Shown one piece after another: positions 1 through 11,037 of a stretch of DNA of 35,071 nt. The notes below the pieces were generated by a model. It did not search any database. It saw only the letters and a list, made by a program, of their open reading frames with translations, and was not told the origin of the DNA. A program made the position numbers and the translations under genes. Numbering within the stretch: the first letter of the stretch is position 1; the number at the start of each line of letters is the position of its first letter. The stretch lies in NCBI GenBank assembly GCA_048213135.1, contig PS015265.1, forward strand, positions 23,461 through 58,531, read 5' to 3'. Source of the stretch: Reclinomonas americana ATCC 50394 (taxonomy: Eukaryota; Jakobida; Jakobea; Jakobida).

Positions 1-170
1 GGACGACTGCCACTGGCGCGTCGACTGCCATCTCTGGCCAGGCTCTGACTGGTGGTCGGGCACGACTGCGTCGAACCCGGCTGTGGCGGTGGGTGCCACC
101 GACACCACGGCGTCTGTGACGGTGGTGAACGGCAACTTCTACCGCTTCTTCCTCAACGCGACCAACTCGA
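1..170 (+). CDS. Fragment of an FN3-like surface protein, plus strand, frameshifted
   Basis: The plus strand reads as Thr/Ser/Ala/Gly-rich protein of the same style as the large minus-strand gene to the right. Frame 3 gives TTATGASTAISGQALTGG, then frame 2 gives SGTTASNPAVAVGATDTT and ends in NFYRFFLNATNS at the gap. The frame changes near 52-58, so one base is missing or added there, or a splice is hidden. The minus strand of this stretch has an early stop and does not look coding. Tyr-rich strand followed by an Asn/Thr/Ser end fits the late strands of a fibronectin-III-like domain, but no full domain is visible. It is either the end of another gene converging on the gap or an inverted contig of the same gene. 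Confidence 0.45.
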
Positions 171-718
171 NNNNNNNNNNNNNNNNNNNNNNNNNNNNNN
201 NNNNNNNNNNNNNNNNNNNNNNNNNNNNNNNNNNNNNNNNNNNNNNNNNNNNNNNNNNNNNNNNNNNNNNNNNNNNNNNNNNNNNNNNNNNNNNNNNNNN
301 NNNNNNNNNNNNNNNNNNNNNNNNNNNNNNNNNNNNNNNNNNNNNNNNNNNNNNNNNNNNNNNNNNNNNNNNNNNNNNNNNNNNNNNNNNNNNNNNNNNN
401 NNNNNNNNNNNNNNNNNNNNNNNNNNNNNNNNNNNNNNNNNNNNNNNNNNNNNNNNNNNNNNNNNNNNNNNNNNNNNNNNNNNNNNNNNNNNNNNNNNNN
501 NNNNNNNNNNNNNNNNNNNNNNNNNNNNNNNNNNNNNNNNNNNNNNNNNNNNNNNNNNNNNNNNNNNNNNNNNNNNNNNNNNNNNNNNNNNNNNNNNNNN
601 NNNNNNNNNNNNNNNNNNNNNNNNNNNNNNNNNNNNNNNNNNNNNNNNNNNNNNNNNNNNNNNNNNNNNNNNNNNNNNNNNNNNNNNNNNNNNNNNNNNN
701 NNNNNNNNNNNNNNNNNN
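171..718. other. Assembly gap (548 N)
   Basis: Unsequenced. Coding sequence meets the gap on the plus strand at its left edge and on the minus strand at its right edge. Joining the edges directly gives no sensible FN3 continuation on either strand. Confidence 0.95.
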
Positions 719-3700
719 ACGAGAACGAAATCGCCGTGCCAGTGTTGCTGGTCACCGCAAAGTTGGTCTGGTCGTTCGGCACCTGGCCCGTCAGCACGTT
801 GTTGTTGAGGCCGTTGCCGATGATGCCGTCGCCAAAGGTGGCCTGAGTGGTCGACGTGCCAATGCCGTTGATGCCGCGCACATCGACAAAGTAGTTGGTG
901 GCGTCAGTGAGGCCGCGGATCACAGCCTGCTGCACCGAGGTGGTGTTCTGGGTCAACGTGCTCGCCGTAGCCGCGCGCCACGACACCTGCCACTGGTACA
1001 CGAAGCCCTGGCCGCCAGTCTCCTGCGGCTGTCCCCAGCTGAGCCAGATCGAGGTCGAGCGCTTGAGCAGAAGGTTCGAAGACAGCGACATGATGCCGCT
1101 CGGGCGCACCGGCGACGTGGCCGTGGTGATGGTGATGGCCGACGCAGACCAGGCAGTCTGGTAGCCGTTGAACGACGACACGCCAATGCGATACTTGGTG
1201 TTGGAGCTGAGGCCGTTCACCAGCAGCGACGAGGTGGTCGAGCCGAGCGAGCCAGTGAACTGAGTCACAAACGAGTCCGGCACGAAGGCAGTCGAGGTGA
1301 CGTTGGTCAGGTTCTGCACCAGCACCTGCACGCCGACAAAGTTCGCGAAGCCGTCCGAGGTGGCCAGTGAGTACTGCGTGCCCACCACCGTCGAGGGGGT
1401 CGACAGCGTGAAGGTGGCGTAGCCGGAGCCAGTCGTGCCAGCCGAGCCGCCAGTGGTCAGAGCCGGCAGCGGGTACGGGCGCACAATCGAGTTGGCAATC
1501 TGCGACAGAGTGCCCGACTGAGCACCGTTCTGCGTCGAGGTCACACCAGAGTCCGAGCGGGTGTTGGTGGCCTGCACGGCGTAGGTGTACGACTTGCCCG
1601 GAATGGTCGGGAAGTTGAAGTTGGTGGTCAGCGTCGTCCACGTGTACGTGCGGTTGCAGTTGCTGGTGTTCTGCGTCACAACGTAGCCGTTGATCGAGGT
1701 GCCGCCAATGCCAATCGGCGACGCCCACGAGATGCTGGTCATGGTGTCCTGGTAGCAGTTGCCAGAGAAGCCCACACCGAGGGTACCAGCCACAGCAGCG
1801 CAGCCGGCGCTCGAGTTGGTGCCCTGCGAGTTCGCAATACCAGCAGCGAGCGTTGGGGCGGCCGGGGCGATCGGAGCATCGTCTGTGTGGTGGAGGAGAA
1901 GGGAGGCAGCGGTGGATGAGATACTCATACTCAAAAGAAGCAGATGGTTCCCTTCTCCCTCTCCCACTACCACTCCCCTCTCCTCTCCTCTCCTCTTTCT
2001 TTCCCTTTCCCTTCCCTCCCCCCTCCCCTCCTTTCCCCCCCTTTCACGCAACTGGTGTTGTGAGTGGTCTGAGTGATCGGGCCAGCAGCCGTGGCCGAGT
2101 TGGTCGACGTGGCAGTGGCGTACACCTGGTACGTGTACGACGTGTTGGCCGTCAGCGTCGTGTCAGCAGTGTAAGCGGCGGTGGTCGCCCATCCAGCCGG
2201 CAAGGTCACCGTGCCCACAGACACCGGGGTCGCGCTGCCCTGGCCGCGGAAGATAGTGAACACCGTCACCGGGTTGGAACCGAAACTCTGCGGAATCGTC
2301 CACTGCAGGAAGATGTTGGTGAGGCCGTACTGCGTCACGACCAGGCTGGTCGGCGGGTTCGGCACGACACCGGTGGCAGCCGGAGTGGTGAAGTTGATAG
2401 CAGTGCTGAACGCGCACGTCACCGGGTTGGCGGTGGTGCCAGCCGGGTTGAAGGGCGAGGTCGGGAAGGCAATCGAGAACTGGTTGCTGGCGCAGATCTG
2501 CAGGTTGACCGAGGTGCCAGCCGGCAGGCCAGTCACGTCAATGTAGTAGGTCGACAGGTTGTTGCTCCACGACGCCGCAGCGCCAGTGCCGTTGGTGGAC
2601 GGGATGGAGCTGGTGTCAATAATGACGGCAGAGCCGGCAGTGGCAGCAGTCACCGACGAGGCGCTGGTGGTCGAGTACACCACTCGGTAGTTGGCGACGT
2701 TCGGAGTCGGCGTCGTCAGGTTGCTCTGCGTGGCGCTCGAGGTGGCGGTGTTGGAACCGCCGACGCTGATCGGAGTCGAGAAGTTGAGGCGCACGCCAGT
2801 CGAGAACAGGCGCGAGTACGCCACGTTGGTGGGCGCAGCCGGCACAGAGCCGTTGTTGTCGGTGGTGGCCTGGATGGAGCCGGCCGCCGAGGCGGTGGTG
2901 TTGTTGTTCACAGTGATCTTGGCCTTGACAGTGTACTGCGTGGCAGCCACAAAGTTGTTGGCGGTGCCGCTCACAGTGAAGCCGGTGATCTGCTGGTAGA
3001 AGCCAGAGTTGTATGAGAACAGGCCGTAGAACGAGGTAGCGATGGTGCCAGCGCCAGTCGCGCCGGTGGTGATGGCAGGCTGGTCAGTGCTGGCGTTGGT
3101 CACCGTGTAGGCGGCAGTCGGCGCAGCGGTGGTGTCGCCCGTGCCAAAGGTGGCCGGGTAGTTGAAGGCGACGACAAAAGACGTCGAAGAGACCTGGTCC
3201 ACAGAGCCAGTGTACGGAGCCACAGTGTAGCCAGTCGGCGTGGCCGGCGCACCCGACGCCAGAGTCACCGTCACGGCAGTCGAGAACGTCAGGCTGGCAC
3301 CGTTGGCACCCGGAGTGCCGCTGCCGTTGTTGTAGGCCGTCGAGATGGCGCAGCTGGTGCCAGTCAGGCCAGTGACCTTGACGAGCACGCGGTTGCGCGA
3401 CAGACCAGCGCTGCCGGCCTGGATGCCGAAGTCGGTCAGGTCGGCAATGGTGGTGACCACCGTCACTGCACCGGTGCCGCAGTCCGACTTGACGTACCAA
3501 GACGGAGCACCGCCAATCACGCCCACATTGGCCGCCACACCCTCCCACTCCACCCACGCCGAAGTCGACGTGACGTAGCGCAGGTTGGACGACAGCGTCG
3601 GCGCCGCAGTCGACACCTTGGTGGCATCGGTGCCGCTGGTGGTCAGAGTGCCGCTCCAGGGAGCAGCCGAGCGGTTCACCTGCGACTCAGTCCACACGTT

Positions 3701-6700
3701 GATGGTGTAGCCCTGGCCAGTGGAGGCGTTGGCGGCCGCGAGCGTGCTCAGCGTGTAGCCGCGCCACGTGCCAGACGACACGCTGGCAGCGGTCACAGTG
3801 GTGGGACCAGCGTCGCCAATCACGAACGCGCGGTTGGCGGTGGTGCCGGTGGCGAGGTTGGTCGTCTGCTGCACAGTGAGCGACGTGTTGATGTCCTGGA
3901 AGGTGCTGGCAGTGGCACCGGGGGTCTGCGACGAAATACCGCCCTGGCCGACAAGGTCAGTCGGCAGCTGCAGCCAGATGGTGGCCTGGGTGCTGCCAAT
4001 GTAGTAGATGGCGTTGGAGCCGGCGGTGACGGCCAGAGCGCGGTCTATTTTGAGGGAAGGAAGTAGGAAGTGTGAGCTCCGTCACCAATGGCGAGAAAAT
4101 GAATGACAGAAAAGAGAAAGTGGGCGATGCGCAACTGGTGGCGGTGTAGAAGTTTGGGCCGCCAGCGGTCGCCGAGGCGGATGCAGCGGAGTTGGTGCTG
4201 CCAGCATTCGTGACGGAGAACGAGATCTGCGGGGTGTACTGGCGACCGGGGAGGAGGCCAGAGAGGGTGACCTGCCAGCCGTCGAGGTGACCGGTGGCCA
4301 GCTGGCTGCTGTTGGCGGTGGTGGTGAGGCCCGAGGCGACAGCGACGCCACGCACAAACGCGGAGCCGGTGGCGGTGAAGGCGTAAGCGCTGGCAGCGGA
4401 CGAGGCACTGACGTTGGCCTGCTTGGCCACGTACTTCGCACCGCCGGCGGTCATGTTGATGAGGAAGGTCAGCGAGGTGTCGGTGATGTCGACGACAGTG
4501 ATACTATTCGCGGCCGTGAGGGCATCAGTATTGCTGCCGGCACCTGATTGATTGGCAGCAGTGCGACCACCACTGACAGCAGCGACGGTGCCCTGGAAAG
4601 CAACTCCAGCCGTAAGACCACTCGGAGCTAGGAAAGTGAGGTTCGCATTGCCGACCTCGTAGTCAGCGCCCGCACTGGTCACAGTAATAGACACAGAGCC
4701 ATCGGCGGCCACAAGCACGGAAGCCGTTGCACCAGTGCCGGTACCGCCCAGGAGAGGCACATTGTGGAATGTACTTTCCACACCGTATCCAGACCCGCCA
4801 AAATCGAGTGCAAGACCCGTGATAGCTCCATTCACACCAACAGAGACGACGTCGAAGCGAGCCCACTGCCCCTGTGCTGCCGGAGTCGGGAACTGGGTAT
4901 TGCCTTGGAGATCGGTGCAAGTGCCGTTCAGAAAGACGCTCTCATTCGCGACATAGCCCGTGCCGGCTGCAGTCAAACCAGCATTGCCATTGACACTGCC
5001 AGTACTGCTGAATATAACGCTTACTCGCGCACCATTTCCACTTCCGCCAATCAGCGCACAGCCAATGAAATTCTTCATGTAACCAGTGCCAGTGTTATTT
5101 TGTTTGACCAACGTAGTGATGCCGCCACTGGTGGTTGCATTGGACCGGTCGGCGTTGCTCGTGCAGCAGTACAACGAAGCAGGCGTGCCGCCATTGACCA
5201 ACGTGTACCTGACTCCAAACGTGCTGGTTGCGGAAGGTGCTGCACGAATCGCCACCACAAACTTCGAAGCCGACAACACACTCGTCGTTGTGGTACCGTC
5301 GAGGAACTGGTAGTCACTGACAGTCGCTCCATTGTTGCCAGCCGTCGTGCCCGCGACAAACCCAATCGCACTCATGCCGCCAAGGCTCGTGCCAGATCCG
5401 CCAGTCTGGACCGCCCCTCGATTGGTCGGCGAGCCAGGGTACAGCACCACAAAATTAACTCCGACGGTTATGAAGGCATCAGTGCTGCCGACAAGGCCAG
5501 AGCGGCGATACCACACAGCCCCGCTCGGCGAAGTCACGTTAACCGACGTCACAAAATTGACACCAGCAAGCGTGGCCGTCGCGCCTGCACCGAGGTTGAT
5601 TGCTGACAGATTTACGGTTCCGGCAGCAGTGGCGCTAAACGCCATTGTCCCACTGAGGTCGCTAGCGCTCATCGATACAGTGCCAACGGCGCCAGCGACT
5701 CCGTTACTCGCAAACGAATAGGGACTCGTGCCAAAGCCACCGCTTCCAATTACCGTGGCCGCAGTGATACTCGCCACGCAGTTGATTGTCGTGCTGCCGC
5801 CCACCGACCAGCAGCCCACAAGAACCGGCGCAGTACCGAGCGTCACGTTGACACCAGTGGTTGCAGACAGCGTGATCTCCCGCTGCGTTGAACCGTCAAG
5901 CGCTGCGGTCCCCTCCCCGTTGGCATTCATCGCCTGCACGCGGATACGATACCGACCAATGTTGGTCGTCACGAGGCCGGAAATCAATACGTGGCCACCG
6001 GTCACACGTCCAAATTCATAGTCGGTCACCGGAGAGCCACTAAACGATGCGCCGAACGCATTGTAAAGTACAGTGCCGCCGCCGCCCGCCGCAGAGTTCG
6101 ACGCCGCAGCCTCAACCTTCCAGCCGGTGATGCTGCCGCCCGTAATGTAAGGCGAGTCCCACCTTATCAGAGCGCCGTCGGAGGCCGCCGCCACCACCGT
6201 CGGGGTCAATATCTTGCCCGGAGACTGCTTGCCGTCCTGCGTGGTCACCGTCACAGTCTGCGAACAATGGAACAAGTCAGAGAGAGGGAGGGCTAAACAA
6301 ACACCTGGAGACAAACAAAGATACTACTATAGATGCCCAAGACGCAACAGTGCTCCACGGGCCAAAGCCCCACTGGCCCACAGCGCGAGCGCGCACCACG
6401 TAGCCAGTGCTCGGCTGAAGCAGGCTGGACGAGGCAGTGGCGCCAGTGCCCGACACCACGCACGACTGAGTGGAGAACGGGCCACTCGTGAACGGAACAA
6501 TCGCCGCATTGGCGTTGTTGCCATTGGTGGTCTCAGTGTAGAAGGTCACCGGGGTCCAGGCGGTCAGCGAGCTGCCAGACGAGCTGCGGATCTGCACCTG
6601 GAAGAAGGGAGTCTGCAGCTGGTTGAAGTTGGCAACGTTGCCGGAGCCAGTGGCGCCAGTCTGACCGAGCTTGATCGGCGGGGAGAACGACAGCACAAAC

Positions 6701-8080
6701 GAGGTGGCCGACGTGTAGCTGATGGCCAGGTTGGTCGGCTGGCGCGGGGTGCCGCCGAGCGGCACCGTCACGACCTGCGACGAGGTGCGGACGCCCTCAC
6801 CGTACGCGTTGACAGCGTAGGCCTGCGGGTGGGGAAAAGAGAGGAGATGAGTGGGGGGATTAGGAGGGAAGGAAGGGAGGAGAAGGGACGCAACAGCGAT
6901 GGTGTACTGCACGCCCTCCTGGATGTTCTGGTCAAAGTAACGCAGAATCATGCCGTAGCAGCCGGCGCCGCCAGAGGAAGGGCCGCCGTTGGCCGCAATG
7001 GCGTTGACCGACGAGCACTGTTGGAGGAGATGGGAGTGAGCAGAGAAAGAGGAGAGGAGAGAGGAGAGGGAGAGGCGGAGCGAGAAGACGCAACAGTGTA
7101 CTTGGTGGTGCCACCAGTGCTGGCCACGTCGACACCGAACTCAGACGGCGGCGCGTTGCCCTGGTTGACGGGGCTGGTCCAGTTGACCCAGATGGCCGAC
7201 TGTGAGCCAGTTTGGGCAGAAGTGTCGAGGTCTGCATTCATTATGAGAGTGAGACGGTGCAGTGACAGAAGCAAGAGGAGGAGGAGGAGGAGGAGGGAGG
7301 GGGGGAGGAGGAGGAGGAGGAGGAGGAGGAGAGGAGGAGGAGGAGGAGGAGGAGGACGAGAGNNNNNNNNNNNNNNNNNNNNAGGAGGAGGAGGAGGAGG
7401 AGGAGGGAGGTGGGTGAAAGAAGATGAAAAAGGAGAAGAGAAATTGAAAAACAAGTACACACAGAGAGAGAGACACACACACACAGACACACACACACGA
7501 AGACGCACCGTCTTCACCCACGGCCTTGATGATCTGGAACTCCTCTGGTGCGGCAGAGCTGCCGGGGGCGAATGCGGTTGACTGGGCGTCTGCGCATTGC
7601 GTGGAAAAAAAGAGTTAAGTCGTGGTAAAAATCGAACAAACTCACACAAACTCGAACGTTGTGAGAGGAGAGAACACGCTTGCACACCCCGTTCAGTCTA
7701 CAATTGTGCGTGTGAGAGCGTGCGTGTGTGCGTGTATGCGTGCGCGCTGCAACCCAACGTGAAAGTTGTGCTGAACATGTGTGAAAGATAGTAAGTAACT
7801 GCACTTGAGCACAGAAGACAAGATGGTTTTCGTCCCGGCGGCAGAGAGAGTGTACGTGTCGCGCAGGAGGTGACTTCTCATTCTATCACACACGGACTCT
7901 GAGGAAACGAACAAACGGCTCACCAGCAGCGAGGACTATGCTGAACAACACGAGAAAACTTGCCACAAGAAGCAGCGCGGCGGACGCCGAGGGAACTGCT
8001 GCTGCTGCAGTCGAACAACTCATGTTTCTCGGACGAGCTATCGAGGAAAGAAGCGTTGCCGTGCGGTAGATGGTAGCCAT
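719..8080 (-). CDS. Large secreted/surface protein with multiple fibronectin-III-like domains (3' end missing)
   Basis: Eight exons: 8080-7924, 7589-7509, 7231-7095, 7017-6895, 6822-6349, 6257-4136, 4044-2053 and 1882-719. Phases agree throughout and give about 2,083 residues before the gap. Exon 1 encodes a signal peptide: a hydrophobic run (ALLLVASFLVLFSIVLAA) that joins DAQS across intron 1, a plausible cleavage site. The start is ATG at 8080; ATG at 8023 would also keep the signal. Several stretches have the FN3 pattern of a Pro-rich start, a Trp or Phe in strand B and a Tyr-x-(Val/Ile)-x-Ala strand, for example PTNLAISYTSATSFVLSF, PTSLVVTQYGLTNIFLQW and TSIWLSWGQP; I count about eight or nine. 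Many N-x-S/T sites fit an extracellular protein. Five of seven introns start GTTGCG. The middle of exon 6 (about 4480-5990) has lower GC and Gly-rich repeats unlike FN3. Its function is unknown; adhesion is a guess. Confidence 0.85.
7232..7508 (-). repeat. Intron 2 of the FN3 gene: GGA/TCC microsatellite with a 20-N gap
   Basis: Between donor GTGCGT (7508) and acceptor CAG (7232) lies a long (TCC)n run in the sense direction, broken by N at 7363-7382, then a (TG)n run. The splice joins G and AC into an Asp codon, in frame. Confidence 0.8.
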
Positions 8081-8439
8081 TGCTCCAGAATCACACTCAA
8101 CGATCCGTTGGCGGCAATTCAATGTTTTCCGAGACCGTTAAAGTCGGATATGATGCACTTGCCCGTCAGCGACGTGCCACCGTAACCATGCGGTACCAAC
8201 GACAGGGAGGCATGCGATCCTCAGCGCTTCCGAAAAAAACGCAATCTCGGAATCCTATTGCGAGAATCGATATCAGTCAAGCATTACTACAGCAGTAGCA
8301 TGTACATGTACATGTGTTTGCTGGCACGCTCAACGCACGTTGGGTGGGTGTATGTGCTGATACGATTCGGCCTGCGGAAGGCAACGCTGCGAGATGTTCG
8401 GGGGCCATCACACCACGCAGACGCCAGGCTATATAATTG
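8081..8439. other. Intergenic spacer upstream of the FN3 gene
   Basis: About 360 bases between the FN3 start and the decayed 3' end of WD40 copy A. There is no open frame that I trust. A self-complementary run CATGTACATGTACATG sits at 8299-8314. Promoter elements of the FN3 gene must lie here, but I recognise none. Confidence 0.5.
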
Positions 8440-9082
8440 CGATGTCGCCACACAATGACTTCAGCCTCCTCGAGGCAGCACCAGTTCCGGCAGGAAGTAA
8501 GAATCGCGAAATTGTTCCTCCTCCTCCTCCTCCTCCTCTCCACTCCCCACTCGCAGAGCGTGCCATATCATGTCGAGCGAGACCACACGGCGTCGACCAC
8601 ACACACACACACCGTAACATCACCGGCACTCGCAACGTGTTGACCATCGGGTGCGATAGCCACAGAAAAAAACTGCAGCATCGTGTCCCTCCAATCGCTG
8701 CACTTCTGCTCCACTCGCCAGCGACCACACTCGCACCGTCTTGTCATCGCTGCCACTCACAACGTGCTGACCGTCGGGCATGACGGCGACAACATGCACC
8801 CACGAGGCAATGTCCCTCCAATCGTCGCACCTCCTTCCAACTCTCTGTGGACCACACTCGCACAGTCTTGTCACCACCCCAGTGAGAATGAACTGACCGT
8901 CGGGAGTGACGGCAACACAAAACACTTGATGTGTAACAGTCGCAAGTGTTCTCCAGTCGCCAGCGACCACACGTGCACTGGATTGTCCTCTCTCCGCTCA
9001 CAATGTGCTGGCCGTCGGGAGTGACGGTGACTATCGACACCGATGCCGAGTGTTGGAAGACGTGGGTGCAGCGGAAGGTCAT
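8440..9082 (-). pseudogene. WD40 array copy A, decayed pseudogene
   Basis: It starts like its neighbours (ATG at 9082, MTFRCTHVFQH) and carries pieces of WD40 repeats in all three frames: VTPDGQHIVSG, then VHVWSLATGE, then QVFCVAVTPDGQF, then GGDKTVRVWS, then WVHVVAVMPDGQHVVSG. At least five frame changes occur. One is an extra T in a T run (seven T instead of six after GCAG, near 8671). Another is a longer TG run near 8603, where copy D has fewer TG. The end is internally deleted: LPELVL runs straight towards EEAEVIV, and the stop context of the other copies is absent. Only about four or five of seven repeats remain. It is not translatable as a propeller. Confidence 0.85.
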
Positions 9083-9320
9083 CGCAAGGACAAGGAGAGG
9101 AGAACGAGAAGGAGAGGAGAAGGGGAGGGGAGAGAGAGAGGAGAGAGAGAGAGAAGGTGAATGAGAGGAGAAGGAGAGGAGAAGGAGAGGAGGTGGCTGT
9201 GGAGAGAGCAAAGGGAAAGCAGAGGAGTGAGAGCAATGGGTACAGATTAAGGAACTGTAGAACAAGAGATGCCTGCACCGGGAGGAGACGGGGTTGAGAG
9301 GAGAGAGCAAGCGCGCGCGA

Positions 9321-9360
9321 GTGCGGAAAAATTGTCGCCTTGTCCTTTCGGCGTCCTCAC
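9321..9360 (-). promoter_or_regulatory. Conserved upstream block of WD40 copy A
   Basis: On the plus strand it reads GTGCGGAAAAATTG, then TTGTCC, then CGTCCTCAC. The same order occurs upstream of every copy in the array, here 240 bases before the ATG. The 9083-9320 stretch is a CT-rich tract in the sense direction with no acceptor AG next to the ATG, so it is read as leader rather than intron. The block is a candidate promoter core. Confidence 0.5.
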
Positions 9361-9527
9361 TTCACGCTGTCGCTTGCCAGCGTTGAGTTCAAGATAGTCA
9401 ACAGTGCACAAAGAATATCATGGGCGATGAAAACAGCAACAGCAACAACTTTATATGCAGCTCAAGGACGCTCATATAAGTCGACGTCTCTTCAACACCT
9501 GCCTCCCTCTCGATCAGCTTTCGCGCC

Positions 9528-10610
9528 TCACAGACAAAGCTGTGGGTCGCAGAAGCACCGATACACAATGGCCTCTGCCTCCTCAACCATGAAACACCGC
9601 AGCACGAGTTCCGGCAGGCAGCGCGAATCCCGTTCCTCCTCCTCTTCTCCTGCTACTTGCATCACCTCCTGCACGCTGCGCATCGCCGAGCGCGCAGCAT
9701 CCAATTCCTGTCGAGCAAGACCACATGGCGTGGACCACAGGCGCACCGTATTGTCGTAGCCCGCACTCGCAACGTGTTGACCGTCGGGTGCGATTGCCAG
9801 AGAAAAAACTGCAGCATCGTGTCCCTCCAATCGCTGCACTTCTTGCTCGCCACTCGCCAGTGACCACACGCGCACTGTGCTGTCTTCGCCGCCGCTCACA
9901 ATGTGCCGACCATCGTGTGTGATGGCGACAGACCACACCGGACCAGTGTGTCCCAGAAATCGACGCGTCTCCTGGCCACTCGCCACGGACCACAAACGCA
10001 CAATGCCGTCCGTACTCGCACTCGCAACGTGACGGCCGTCGGGAGTCACAGCGACCGAGAACACATCACCAGTGCAGCCAACCATCTGCCGCACTTCTTC
10101 TCCACTCGCCAGCGACCACACCCGTACAGTCTTGGCATCACCTCCGCTCACAATGTGCTGACCATCCGCAGTGACGGCCACTGATCTCACCATCTTCGTG
10201 TGTCCATCGAACCGCTGCTCTTCTACTCCACTCACCAGTGACCACACTCTCACTGTTTTGTCATCGCTGCCACTCACAGCGTACTGCCCATCGGGAGTGC
10301 CGGCGACTGCGCACACACGCCCAGTGTGCCCCTTCAGTTGTCGCACCTCCATCCAGCTCTCCGTGGACCACACTCGCACAGTCTTATCCCCACTCGCACT
10401 GAGAATGTGCTGGCCGTCAGGAGTGACGACCAGCGACATCACATAGCGTGTGTGTCCCTCCAGTCGGCGCACTTCTTCGCCAGTCGCCAGTGACCACACA
10501 TGCACTGCTCTGTCATTGCCTCCGCTCACAAGGTGCTGGCCATCGGGAGTGACGGTGACGGACCACACTGGTCCCGTGTGCTTGAAGACGCGGGTGCAGC
10601 GGAAGGTCAT
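9528..10610 (-). CDS. WD40 array copy B, seven-blade beta-propeller protein
   Basis: 360 residues without introns. It has a short N-terminus (MTFRCTRVFKH) and then seven WD40 repeats of about 42 residues, each with the pattern GH-x-VxSVAVTPDGQHxVSG-x-D-x-TVRVWS. The usual Trp-Asp end is Trp-Ser in nearly all repeats. Seven repeats make one closed propeller, a protein-binding scaffold. A tail follows: WSTPCGLARQELDAARSA (likely helix), an acidic Glu run and a Cys-rich end with LPELVLRCFMVEE and CDPQLCL. The start is chosen because copies share it exactly, whereas the frame upstream is a CT-rich leader that is not conserved. Repeats 5-7 are almost identical to those of copy D. The cellular role is unknown. 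Confidence 0.88.
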   Translation of the reverse strand: MTFRCTRVFKHTGPVWSVTVTPDGQHLVSGGNDRAVHVWSLATGEEVRRLEGHTRYVMSLVVTPDGQHILSASGDKTVRVWSTESWMEVRQLKGHTGRVCAVAGTPDGQYAVSGSDDKTVRVWSLVSGVEEQRFDGHTKMVRSVAVTADGQHIVSGGDAKTVRVWSLASGEEVRQMVGCTGDVFSVAVTPDGRHVASASTDGIVRLWSVASGQETRRFLGHTGPVWSVAITHDGRHIVSGGEDSTVRVWSLASGEQEVQRLEGHDAAVFSLAIAPDGQHVASAGYDNTVRLWSTPCGLARQELDAARSAMRSVQEVMQVAGEEEEERDSRCLPELVLRCFMVEEAEAIVYRCFCDPQLCL

Positions 10611-10837
10611 CGAGAGGGGAAGGAGAAGGGGAAGCAGAGGAGAGGGGAAGCAGAGGAGAGGAGAAGGAGAAGGAGAGGAGAAGGGGAGGAGAAGGGTAGA
10701 GAGAGAGAAGGTGAGGGAGAGAGAGCAAAGGGAAAGCAGAGGAGTGAGAGCAATGGGTACTGATGGAGGAACTGTAGAACAAGAGATGCCTACACCGGGA
10801 GGAGACGGGGTTGAGAGGAGAGAGCAAGCACGTGCGA

Positions 10838-10880
10838 GTGCGGAAAAATTGTTGAGTTGTCCTTTCAGCGTCCTCACGCT
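10838..10880 (-). promoter_or_regulatory. Conserved upstream block of WD40 copy B
   Basis: The plus strand reads GTGCGGAAAAATTG, GTTGTCCTTT and CGTCCTCAC in the same order as before copy A, 228 bases before the start. The remaining spacer (10611-11037) holds a GA-rich tract next to the ATG and, beyond the block, sequence shared with the other spacers (TTCAAGATAGT, AGTGCACAA, TTCGACGTCTCTTCAACACC). Confidence 0.5.
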
Positions 10881-11037
10881 TGCCAGCGTTGAGTTCAAGA
10901 TAGTCAGCAGTGCACAAGAACATCATGGGCATTGAAAACAGCAACAGCAACTACAAGTTTACATGCAGCTCAAGCGGACGCTCAAATACTTCGACGTCTC
11001 TTCAACACCTGCCTCTCTCTCCGTCAGTTGCCACAAT

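Noticed and set aside
2047-2052. Alternative donor TTGC/GTGAAA for the FN3 intron at 2052
   Set aside because: It would put the next exon (starting AC GAT GCT at 1882) out of frame; GTTGCG gives the right phase.
9083-9310. N-terminal extensions of the WD40 genes, rich in Leu, Ser and Pro, before MTFRC
   Set aside because: They are translations of a CT-rich leader, are not kept in frame between copies, and differ in length; only MTFRC and its variants are conserved.
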